NCBI GenBank assembly: GCA_013697735.1 | Contig: JACCWH010000152.1 | Span: 1 to 64,000 of the forward strand | DNA: 64,000 nucleotides | From: Trueperaceae bacterium | Lineage (GTDB): Bacteria > Deinococcota > Deinococci > Deinococcales > Trueperaceae | Reading direction: 5' to 3' | Shown here: positions 49,770 to 57,541 of the stretch, piece by piece | Position numbering within the stretch: the stretch's first letter is position 1 | Layout: each line of letters opens with the position of its first letter | Notes under the pieces: model-generated | What the model was told of the DNA's origin: nothing | Databases searched by the model: none | Seen by the model: the letters and a program-made list of their open reading frames with translations, nothing else | Made by a program: the position numbers and the translations under genes

Positions 49770-51235
49770 CGGCAGCACAGCGCCCTCGCGTCTTCCTCGC
49801 CGGCATCGTCACCGAGACGAACACCTTTTCTCCCATCCCAACGGGAGCGCGTGACTTCGACGTGATCCGGCGCGTCGAGGAGTTCGCCGAGGGGAGCGAT
49901 TTGGCCGCGATTCGCGACGCGGTCGAAGTGCGGGGTTGGGAGCTCACCTTCGGCCTCTCGGCGACGGCGCAACCAGCGGGGCTCACGGTGCGACGCGCCT
50001 ACGAAGACCTCCGTGCAGAACTGCTCGACGCGTTGCGCGCCGCGGCGCCGGTCGATCTGGTGCTCCTTCCGCTCCACGGTGCCATGGTGGCGCAGGGGTA
50101 CGACGACTGCGAGGGCGATCTGATCGAGGCGGTACGGCAGGTGGTGGGGGAGGACGTGACCATCGGTGTCGAGCTCGACCTCCACTGTCACCTCACGGAG
50201 CGGATGGTGGCGCACGCCGACGTGATCGTCATCTACCAGGAGTACCCGCATACCGACATGGCCACGCGGGCCGTAGAGCTCGTCGACCTCTGCGCCGAGG
50301 CGCTGAAGGGTGCGATCGTTCCGACGATGGCGATCTTCGACCTCGAGATGATGGGGCTCTACCCGACGACCAGCGAACCGATGCGATCCTACGTCGACTC
50401 GATGCGGCGAGCTGAGGGGACGGGGGGCGTGCTCTCGCTCTCGCTCGCGCACGGCTTTCCGTGGGGCGACGTTCCGGAGTGCGGCGCCCGCATGCTGGCC
50501 ATCACCGACGGTGACACGGATGGCGCGCAGCGTGCAGCAGAGGCGTGGGGCAGACGGTTCTACGACCTGCGCGACGAGGTGACGCTGCGCCCCGTGCCGA
50601 TGGAGGAAGCGATCGAGCGTGCCCTGGCTGCGCCGCGCGGGCCGGTGGTGCTGGCCGACCAGGCAGACAACGCCGGGGGCGGCGCTCCGGGCGACTCGAC
50701 GGTGGTGCTGCGGCGTCTCCTCGAGCGCGGCGTCTCGGATGCCGGCCTCGCGATGATCTGGGATCCCGTCGCCGTATCGCTCGCGAACGCGGCGGGAGCG
50801 GGGGCGACGCTCTCGCTCCGTCTCGGCGGCAAGATGGGTGCAGCGTCGGGCGATCCGCTCGACGTGGAGGCGCACGTGATCGGTGTGATCGACGCCATGA
50901 AGCAGCGGTGGCCACAGAAGGAGGGCGCGATCATGTCGCCCTGCGGCGACGCCGTGGCGCTTCGCATACAGGGCGTCGACGTGATCGTCGCCTCGAGGCG
51001 GACGCAGGTCTTCAGCCCGGACGTATGGACGAACTTCGGGATCGATCCCAGAGCGAAGCGGCTCCTGGTGGTGAAGTCAGCGCAGCACTTCCACGCCGGG
51101 TTCGCGCCGATCGCGAGCGAGATCGTCTACATGGCCGCGCCCGGAGCGGTTGCGGTCGATCTCGACCAGGTCCCGTACGAGCGCGTCGATCGCGAGCGCT
51201 ACCCGTGGGTCGAGGATCCGCTCCCCCCGAGATGA
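49766..51235 (+). CDS. M81-family metallopeptidase (MlrC/microcystinase-C-like)
   Basis: A 489-aa zinc metallopeptidase of family M81. The conserved N-terminal FLAGIVTETNTFSP, VLLPLHGAMV, ELDLHCHLT with the metal Asp/His, YQEYPHTDMATRA with the second His, GFPWGDVPECG and DNAGGGAPGDSTVVLRRLLERG are all present. MlrC finishes breakdown of linearised microcystin in Sphingomonas. Relatives elsewhere probably cut other unusual small peptides. GTG 49766 overlaps the stop of the permease by 4 nt, so it likely acts on the imported peptide. Confidence 0.92.
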   Translation: MTAAQRPRVFLAGIVTETNTFSPIPTGARDFDVIRRVEEFAEGSDLAAIRDAVEVRGWELTFGLSATAQPAGLTVRRAYEDLRAELLDALRAAAPVDLVLLPLHGAMVAQGYDDCEGDLIEAVRQVVGEDVTIGVELDLHCHLTERMVAHADVIVIYQEYPHTDMATRAVELVDLCAEALKGAIVPTMAIFDLEMMGLYPTTSEPMRSYVDSMRRAEGTGGVLSLSLAHGFPWGDVPECGARMLAITDGDTDGAQRAAEAWGRRFYDLRDEVTLRPVPMEEAIERALAAPRGPVVLADQADNAGGGAPGDSTVVLRRLLERGVSDAGLAMIWDPVAVSLANAAGAGATLSLRLGGKMGAASGDPLDVEAHVIGVIDAMKQRWPQKEGAIMSPCGDAVALRIQGVDVIVASRRTQVFSPDVWTNFGIDPRAKRLLVVKSAQHFHAGFAPIASEIVYMAAPGAVAVDLDQVPYERVDRERYPWVEDPLPPR

Positions 51236-51300
51236 CGTCCATCGGGTGAGGCGAGCGGCGCTCGAGCCGTCGCTCGCTCTCCCGGGTCGATCGTCCGGCG

Positions 51301-53382
51301 CTACTCCACCGGATCGAGATCGATCACGAGCCGTTCCGATTCGCCGGACGTCACCTCGACCACCGCAGACCCCGCCTGGAGCGGGAGGACCGTATCCGGA
51401 GCCTCGACCGTCGCCCATACCGCATACGTCCCCGGCGCGAGATCGTCGAAGGCGAAGGGCCAATAGCCGCGCGTGAGCGGACCGCTCGACACGCTGGCGG
51501 GGGTGTCGGAGTCGGAATCGACGTCGGCGCAGTCGGCTTCGGCGCAGGCGAAGATCGAAACGCTCACCGTGGGGGCACCCGCCCAGGCGCTCGCGGGCTC
51601 ACCGCCGAGCGCGAGGTTGGCATTCACGAGGCCGGCGCCGCAGTCCTCGAGGCTCGGTCGATCGCACCCCTCGAACGTGAGGGGCGTTGCCGTGCTCGTG
51701 AGGCGGAACCGAACGTCCTCGGGGTCGAGCGTCGGGTCGGCCGCGAGGAGCAGCGCTACGAGGCCACTCACGTGCGGCGCCGCCATCGACGTACCCTGCG
51801 CCCACAGCCAACCACTCTCCTCGCCGGCGCCGGTGGTACTGAGCACCCCCGCGGGAAAGACGGCCAGGATGTTTTCCGACACGTACCCAAAGTCGAAGTT
51901 CCCTCCCGGAGCGAAGACATCGACGTCGGCTCCGAAGTTCGAGTAGTAGGCGCGTTCATCGTAGGGGCCCGTCGCGCCGACGGTGATCACGCCGGGGCAG
52001 TTGCCGGGGGAGAACATCGCCGTGTCCTGCGAGGCGTTCCCCGCCGAGGCGACGAGCACCACGCCTCCGCTCACCAGCGCCTGCGTCACGTTGGCCATCT
52101 CGACCGGGCAGGGCCCGACGCGCCCACCGAGGCTCATGTTGATCACGTCCGCTGGGTGCTCGTTCGGTGGCGGGTCGACGCCCTCGGGGTAGTCGTAGCC
52201 GGCGACCTCGAGTCCGCTCGCCCAGACCATGCCCGCTAGGAGGTCGTCGATGGTGCCCGAGCCGGTCTCGTCGAGGAAGCGGATCGGGACGATACCGGCT
52301 CCGTGGCTCACGCCGGCTACGAACGGATCGTTCGCGAGGCGCATCGCGATGGTGCCGGACACGTGCGTGCCGTGGCTGAACTCCACACCCACCTCGGTGG
52401 CATCGTCGTCGAGGTCGACGAAGTCGTAGCCGGGGAGCCAGATTCCCTCGAGATCGACGTGTGCCTGGTAGCCGGTGTCGATCACGGCGACCGTGACGGC
52501 GTTCGACGTGCCCGTCTCCACGGACCAGGCGGCGTGCAGATCGATGCTCGGGAAGTGCCACTGGAGTTCGAACGCCGGTGGAACCGTTTGATGCGCCGAA
52601 AAGATCCAGTTGGGCATCGCCGTGACGACGTCGGGTCGCGCTTCGATACGGCGCGCGAGTGCGATCGTCTCCTCGACGCTCAGCGGCGTCGCGGCGACCC
52701 ACTTCTCGAGCCGACCGACCTGCACCACATCCGTCGGTCGGACGAAATCGACACCGTCGACGCGAAGCCTGTGCGCAGCGCCCTCTCGCGCGGCACCGAC
52801 CGCCGCCGTGCTCGCAAGGCGCACGAGTACCTCGCCCGGGACCGCACGCATCTCGTCGTGCTCGAGAGGTACGTCGTCGCCCGGGACCATGCTCACGAAG
52901 CGGGAGCTCGCGAGCGTAGGCGTCACGAAGCCTGGATCGCTCGGTGTCGGGATCAGCAGCGATCGCACCTCCCCACGCAGGGCGCCAGGAAGCACCCCGA
53001 GCACCTCCAGCGCCACCGCCTCACTCTCGACGCTCGCCACGCCGTCGTCGGCCACCACGGTGAGTGAGTAGGTATCGGCCGGTACCGTCGCGTCGACCTC
53101 GATGGTCATCGTCGCCACGGCGTCGGTCGTGGACACGCTCTCGGCGGTGATCCCACCCTCGTCGGCCACCAACGACAGCTCGACGGCAGCGCCGAGCACC
53201 TCGCCGCGTACGACCGTGACTTGGATCTCGACGCTGTCGCCGGAGTAGACCGGGTCGGGGGGGAAAACGACCACCGTCGCCTCTTGGGGCGCCGGCGTGG
53301 TGCGGCACGCTGCGAGCGCGATCAGTACGAACGCCATGATCGCGCGCCGCGCGTGCGAGACGGATGTGGTTCGGCTTATCAT
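51301..53382 (-). CDS. Lipoprotein subtilisin-like (S8) serine protease
   Basis: A 693-aa exported protease. ATG 53382 is chosen because GGAGG lies 9 nt upstream. ATG 53391 would touch it. The lipobox LAAC puts Cys26 at the mature end. An Ig-like segment (about 32-130) and a prodomain (about 180-262, ending VTAMPNWIFSA) precede the S8 domain, which has Asp302 (AVIDTGY), His337 (SHGTHVSGT) and Ser532 (GTSMAAPHVSG). A small C-terminal beta domain follows. It shares layout with the protease at 30885-33143. Its promoter may be the TAGCAT box roughly 90 nt upstream. Confidence 0.9.
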   Translation of the reverse strand: MISRTTSVSHARRAIMAFVLIALAACRTTPAPQEATVVVFPPDPVYSGDSVEIQVTVVRGEVLGAAVELSLVADEGGITAESVSTTDAVATMTIEVDATVPADTYSLTVVADDGVASVESEAVALEVLGVLPGALRGEVRSLLIPTPSDPGFVTPTLASSRFVSMVPGDDVPLEHDEMRAVPGEVLVRLASTAAVGAAREGAAHRLRVDGVDFVRPTDVVQVGRLEKWVAATPLSVEETIALARRIEARPDVVTAMPNWIFSAHQTVPPAFELQWHFPSIDLHAAWSVETGTSNAVTVAVIDTGYQAHVDLEGIWLPGYDFVDLDDDATEVGVEFSHGTHVSGTIAMRLANDPFVAGVSHGAGIVPIRFLDETGSGTIDDLLAGMVWASGLEVAGYDYPEGVDPPPNEHPADVINMSLGGRVGPCPVEMANVTQALVSGGVVLVASAGNASQDTAMFSPGNCPGVITVGATGPYDERAYYSNFGADVDVFAPGGNFDFGYVSENILAVFPAGVLSTTGAGEESGWLWAQGTSMAAPHVSGLVALLLAADPTLDPEDVRFRLTSTATPLTFEGCDRPSLEDCGAGLVNANLALGGEPASAWAGAPTVSVSIFACAEADCADVDSDSDTPASVSSGPLTRGYWPFAFDDLAPGTYAVWATVEAPDTVLPLQAGSAVVEVTSGESERLVIDLDPVE

Positions 53383-53566
53383 GATGGGCATCCTCCCCCG
53401 ATCGGCGCACCTGCGCGACGATCGGTCGCACCGAGCGTGAGACTCCGGTACACGAGCGCGCCGGTCGGACCGTGGCACGATGCCCAGATGCTAGCAGATG
53501 GTCCGCGTCGCTTCTGCGACGCGTGCTCGCGTCACGGCTGCGCCGTGGATGAGAGGATGACCAAGT

Positions 53567-54406
53567 ATGCCGCGGCGGCGGCTCATCCGGGCGGCGGGGT
53601 GCGCCCGATATGCTGCAGGGAGTGACCGAGCCGCGTTGCACGCAACCGCCGAGCGCCCACCTCCAACGGGCCGCGTGAAGGGCCGGGCCTCGCTCGTCTC
53701 CTGGCTCGTCTTCCATGCACAGCGCGAACGCGACCTGGTGCGCCTGGCAATGGCCTTCAAAGTGCAGAAGCCGCACTGGGGGAGCCACGCCACCCTGGTC
53801 GCCGCCGGATTGTCGAGCTACGTCCAGTTCCTCGACTGGCACCTCCAGCACACCGAAGCTCGGTTCCGCGAGTGGCTCGACGTCGCCAAGGGGACGCACA
53901 GCGAGGCACAGCTCCGGCTCCGCACTGCGCAGATCAAGGAGCTCGCCGACCTCGTGGTGCGGCCCCGATCCGTCGCCATGCCTGCGGCAGCGGCCGACGA
54001 CCACCGCACGCCCGCCGCGCTGCTGCTGCCACGACTCGCGAACCGCGGGCTGCTCTACCGCGACGTGCAGGTGCTCGCCGGTGAGGGCCTTCGTTCGCCC
54101 TTGAGCGAACGCATCCTCCCCGGGTTGAGCCGGAGCGAGGCGGATCTCTACAACAGCCGTCATGCCGAGCTCCGGCACGTGACCCCCCACGACTACCTGC
54201 AGGCCGTCATCGATGGCGCCCGACCGCGGCACCCGGACGTGCTACTGCGTGACGTTCTCGAGCACTGGAGCGTGCTCGCGAGACTCGGGTCGTACGAGCG
54301 GCCGCTCCTCGAGCACGCCGCCGCGACCCGACGCGGTGTCGAGGACTACGGGATGGCGGACGACGATCGTGGGCCTTCGTTCCGCGGCCCGGCGCTCGAC
54401 GCATGA
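53567..54406 (+). CDS. Hypothetical protein, unrecognised family
   Basis: A protein of up to 279 aa that I do not recognise. It is mostly helical, rich in Arg, Leu and His, with no signal peptide or membrane helix. Segments such as VSWLVFHAQRERDLVRLAM and YVQFLDWHLQHTEARFREWLD suggest an all-alpha fold. The start is unsure: ATG 53567 has a weak AGAGG upstream, while GTG 53675 would drop a basic, low-complexity N terminus of 36 aa. Its stop overlaps the next ATG (ATGATG), so the two genes form a coupled pair. Confidence 0.6.
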   Translation: MPRRRLIRAAGCARYAAGSDRAALHATAERPPPTGRVKGRASLVSWLVFHAQRERDLVRLAMAFKVQKPHWGSHATLVAAGLSSYVQFLDWHLQHTEARFREWLDVAKGTHSEAQLRLRTAQIKELADLVVRPRSVAMPAAAADDHRTPAALLLPRLANRGLLYRDVQVLAGEGLRSPLSERILPGLSRSEADLYNSRHAELRHVTPHDYLQAVIDGARPRHPDVLLRDVLEHWSVLARLGSYERPLLEHAAATRRGVEDYGMADDDRGPSFRGPALDA

Positions 54407-54819
54407 TGCGCGAGCTCCCCTCGTTCGCCGATCTGATGCTCCTTCCGGGCGTCGTCGAGCACGAGGCGACCGTCTTCCTCAAGGGCGACCAGATCGCGGT
54501 CCGGACCGACGCCCCGGCGCGTGTGGTCAAGGAGATGAGCAGCTACCCGCACGTGCGCGTGCACGTCGACGCCGATGGGCACGTGGTGCTCGAAGCGAGA
54601 GAGGCGCGGCATCGACGCCTGCTCCTCGTCTGGCCGACGGGGAAGAGCCAGGGGGCCTTCATCTGGGAGCGCGGCTTCTTCTCCGTCGTCGATCCCTCGC
54701 TGATGACGGCGCTCGTCGCTGCTGGTTGCGCCGTCGACGCAGTCGAATGCAGCCCGGGTGAGACGACCATCGACGTGCTCGCGCGGCTCCCTCGAGTCCC
54801 GTCCGAGCCGTTCGACTGA
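54403..54819 (+). CDS. Hypothetical protein, unrecognised family
   Basis: A 138-aa soluble protein of mixed alpha/beta character with no family I recognise. It begins MMRELPSFADLMLLPGVVEHEATVFL and has a possible strand-turn core (VRVHVDADGHVVLEAR, RLLLVWPTGKSQGAF). It is translationally coupled to the preceding unknown gene. Composition and codon use match neighbouring real genes, which supports it as a true gene. Confidence 0.6.
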   Translation: MMRELPSFADLMLLPGVVEHEATVFLKGDQIAVRTDAPARVVKEMSSYPHVRVHVDADGHVVLEAREARHRRLLLVWPTGKSQGAFIWERGFFSVVDPSLMTALVAAGCAVDAVECSPGETTIDVLARLPRVPSEPFD

Positions 54820-54870
54820 GCATGTGGCGGCGTCGCCGGCCGTAGCGCCCGGCGGGCCCGTTCCCAGCCT

Positions 54871-54876
54871 TATGAT
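54871..54876 (+). promoter_or_regulatory. -10 box (TATGAT) of the cupin gene, leaderless arrangement
   Basis: TATGAT is the closest match to the TATAAT consensus among the window's leaderless promoters. It ends exactly 6 nt before the cupin ATG. Confidence 0.6.
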
Positions 54877-54882
54877 CCGGGC

Positions 54883-55296
54883 ATGGACCCCCTTGCCGAT
54901 AGCCCCAGGCGCCGCGTTCGCTACGAGGAGGCCGCTGCTCGCCTCGCCGACCACGACGAGCGATTCCTGTCCGTGTTCGCCCACGGATCGCTCGAGGTCG
55001 AGCTCTACGCCCCCCGCGGCAAGGATCTCCAGACGCCCCACTCGCGCGACGAGCTCTACGTGGTGGTGAAAGGCACCGGTACGTACGTCCACGGCGGGAG
55101 GCGCGACCCCTGCGGCCCGCACGACGTTCTCTTCGCTCCCGCCGGTCTCGAGCACCGCTTCGAAGGGTTCAGCGAGGACTTCGCCGTGTGGGTGATGTTC
55201 TACGGGCCGGAGGGGGGCGAGGAGGCCGGCCACCGCGACTCGTCGTCACCCGAAGCGGTCGACGTCGGTGCGCTCGAGCGACCGGAAGTTGGCTGA
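54883..55296 (+). CDS. Small cupin-fold protein
   Basis: A 137-aa single-domain cupin. Motif 1 lies in HSRDELYVVVKGTGTYVHGG (His and Glu ligands) and motif 2 in PHDVLFAPAGLEHRFEGF (His ligand), so a metal site seems intact. Small cupins of this type bind sugars or act as isomerases or dioxygenases, and nothing narrows it. It converges on the sulfatase gene 40 nt later. Confidence 0.85.
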   Translation: MDPLADSPRRRVRYEEAAARLADHDERFLSVFAHGSLEVELYAPRGKDLQTPHSRDELYVVVKGTGTYVHGGRRDPCGPHDVLFAPAGLEHRFEGFSEDFAVWVMFYGPEGGEEAGHRDSSSPEAVDVGALERPEVG

Positions 55297-55335
55297 AGGA
55301 GCCGCTGCGCCGATCGGCAACGAGGGTGCGCGCCT

Positions 55336-56682
55336 TCAGGGCGCGGTCGGGTCGTGCACGCCGAGCGCGGCGAAGGCCGCGTGCCGGTAGGGCGAGGCGA
55401 CAGGCCCTCGCAGGACCGGGTCGTCGGTGCGCTGCATCCAGGCGATGAGCTCGGCCTTGAGCTCTGTCGCGACGTGGGCGAGCGCCGGATCGTCGATGCG
55501 GTTGCGGCGCTCACCGGGATCTTCGAGGAGGTCGTAGAGCTCGAGCGGTGGGCGCTCCATCACGATTTCGTCGATCATCTGTGGCGTGATCGGGCTGCGG
55601 AGCGTGTCGCCGGGGACGTTCATGATGTCGACCTCGAGGTTGGCGATCAGCTTGTAGCGCGCACTCCGCACCGCGCGCTGCGGCTCGTACGCCGTGTGGA
55701 AGGTCTTCTCGGCGAACACCATCTCGTTGTGGGCCGTCGTCTCGCCCTGTAGCAGCGGCCAGAGGCTTCGGCCGTGCAGCGAGGCGGGGGCTTCGATGCC
55801 GAGCCCCTCGAGCACGGTGGGGACGAGATCGACGTGGCTGACCAGGTCGGGGAAGCGCCGACCGCCGCCGAGATCGCGAGCGCTCCAACGCATCACGAGT
55901 GCGACGGCGAGACCCGGGTCGTACATGGTGGCTTTCGCCCGCGGCATCGCGAGCCCGTGGTCGGTGGTGAACACGACCCAGGTGTTCGCCGCGTCGTCGC
56001 GCTCGGCGATGGCGGCGAGGATGCGACCGAAGCCGTCGTCCATGGACCGGATCGCACCCTGGACCTCTGCCATCTCCTGACGCGCCTCGGGCGTGTCGGG
56101 GAGGTAGGGGGGGATCTCGACGCCACGATCGGAGAAGGGCGGTTGGTCGTGGAAGCGTCCTGTTCGGTCGCGGTGTGGTTCGAGGAAGCCGACGTTGAGA
56201 AAGAACGGGCTCGCGGCCGCACGCACGGCGTCGACGGCCGCCCGGGCGGTGGTGGCGGCGTCAGTGTGGGAGGCCTCGTGGCTGTCGAAGCCGAGCGCTC
56301 GGATGTGCTCGGGCGTGTCGCGGGTGACGTGCTGCACGCCGACGTGCCGAGTCTCCCAGCCGGCGTCGGAGAGGTATCGAGCGAGGTGGCGGGCGTCGTC
56401 GTGGAGCCGCCAGTCGAACGGCGCGTGCGCGAGCCCGAGCATGCCGACGTCGTGCGCGTGGCGACCCGTGTAGAGGGCTGCACGGCTCGGTGAGCACTGG
56501 GGTGCGGTGGCGTACGCCTGCTCGAACAGCAGGCCGTCGGCGGCGAAGGCGTCGACGGCGTCCGATGGCACGGTGGGATGCCCGTAGCAGCCGAGGTGCC
56601 TTCCGAGATCGTGACAATCGACGATTACCAGGTTGGGACGCGTGGCGGGGGTGCCGGGAGCGGGCGTAGGGGGCACTTTCAT
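55336..56682 (-). CDS. Type I sulfatase (formylglycine-dependent)
   Basis: An alkaline-phosphatase-superfamily sulfatase of 448 aa. The N terminus NLVIVDCHDLGRHLGCYG supplies metal ligands. The activation motif is CSPSR with Cys63, Pro65 and Arg67, so the cysteine must be converted to formylglycine. TTDHG and the C-terminal ELYDLLEDPGE are typical. There is no signal peptide, which suggests a cytoplasmic enzyme acting on imported substrate. It is the last gene of the leftward ABC operon, 10 nt after the permease. A formylglycine-generating enzyme lies at the other end of the locus. Confidence 0.93.
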   Translation of the reverse strand: MKVPPTPAPGTPATRPNLVIVDCHDLGRHLGCYGHPTVPSDAVDAFAADGLLFEQAYATAPQCSPSRAALYTGRHAHDVGMLGLAHAPFDWRLHDDARHLARYLSDAGWETRHVGVQHVTRDTPEHIRALGFDSHEASHTDAATTARAAVDAVRAAASPFFLNVGFLEPHRDRTGRFHDQPPFSDRGVEIPPYLPDTPEARQEMAEVQGAIRSMDDGFGRILAAIAERDDAANTWVVFTTDHGLAMPRAKATMYDPGLAVALVMRWSARDLGGGRRFPDLVSHVDLVPTVLEGLGIEAPASLHGRSLWPLLQGETTAHNEMVFAEKTFHTAYEPQRAVRSARYKLIANLEVDIMNVPGDTLRSPITPQMIDEIVMERPPLELYDLLEDPGERRNRIDDPALAHVATELKAELIAWMQRTDDPVLRGPVASPYRHAAFAALGVHDPTAP

Positions 56683-56692
56683 GCGGGTCGGA

Positions 56693-57541
56693 TCATCCTT
56701 TCACCGAGCCGGCCGTCAAGCCCGCTGCGATGCGTTGCTGGAAGAGTAGGACGAGGATCACCAGCGGCAGCGTGACGATCATCGCCGCGGCCATGATCTC
56801 GGCGATCGGCTCTTGTTGCTCGACCACGCCGGTGAACTGCGCGATCGCGACCGGAACGGTCTGGGCGTTCGGGTTCGTGATCGTGAACGAGAGGGCGAAG
56901 AGGTACTCGTTCCAGGAGACGATGAAGGTGAGGAGGCCGGTGGTCACGAGGGCCGGAACCGTGAGTGGGAGGAGGATGCGCCCGAAGATCTGTGCGGTGG
57001 TGGCGCCGTCGACGACGGCCGCCTCCTCGATCTCGCGCGGGAGTCCGCGGAAGAACGTCGTAAGGACCCAGGCCGCGAACGGCAGCGTGAAGAGCGGGTA
57101 GCTGAAGATGAGCGCGGCCTGGGTGCCGTAGATGCCGAGGTCCCGCACGTTCTCGTAGAGCCCCGAGAGCACCGAAATCTGCGGGAACATCGTCATGGCG
57201 AGCACCGCGTAGAGCATTGCGCCCTTGCCGCGAAAACGCAGGCGCCCGAGCGCGTAGGCGGCGAAAGAGCCGGCCGTGAGTGCCACGAACACCCCGCCAC
57301 CCGACACGAGGACCGAGTTCGCCAGCGAGCGCATGAACGCGCCGCTCGACAGCACGTTCACGTAGTGGCGGACGGTCGGCTCGCTCGGCAGCAGCATCGC
57401 CGGACCGAAGAGCTCGTTCTCGCTCTTGAGCGACGTGGAAATCGCCCACACGAACGGCAGCAGCGCATAGGCGGCGATGAGTGCGACGACGAGGTAGAAG
57501 GGGGTACGGCGGAGCGCATGGCGCCAGGTTGGGCGCGTCAT
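56693..57541 (-). CDS. Carbohydrate ABC permease (MalG-like, CUT1)
   Basis: A 282-aa six-helix permease of the sugar CUT1 type. It has the N-terminal YLVVALIAAYALLPFVWAISTSLKSENEL pattern. The EAA loop EIEEAAVVDGATTAQIFGRILLPLTVPALVTTGLL is complete, and SWNEYLFALSF is typical for MalG relatives. Its ATG overlaps the stop of the other permease (ATGA). It lies between that permease and the sulfatase. Confidence 0.94.
   Translation of the reverse strand: MTRPTWRHALRRTPFYLVVALIAAYALLPFVWAISTSLKSENELFGPAMLLPSEPTVRHYVNVLSSGAFMRSLANSVLVSGGGVFVALTAGSFAAYALGRLRFRGKGAMLYAVLAMTMFPQISVLSGLYENVRDLGIYGTQAALIFSYPLFTLPFAAWVLTTFFRGLPREIEEAAVVDGATTAQIFGRILLPLTVPALVTTGLLTFIVSWNEYLFALSFTITNPNAQTVPVAIAQFTGVVEQQEPIAEIMAAAMIVTLPLVILVLLFQQRIAAGLTAGSVKG

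Noticed and set aside
51250-51277. Bidirectional terminator between the M81 and S8 protease genes
   Set aside because: The stem is imperfect, needing a 3-nt bulge, and has no U-tract. The evidence is too weak to list.
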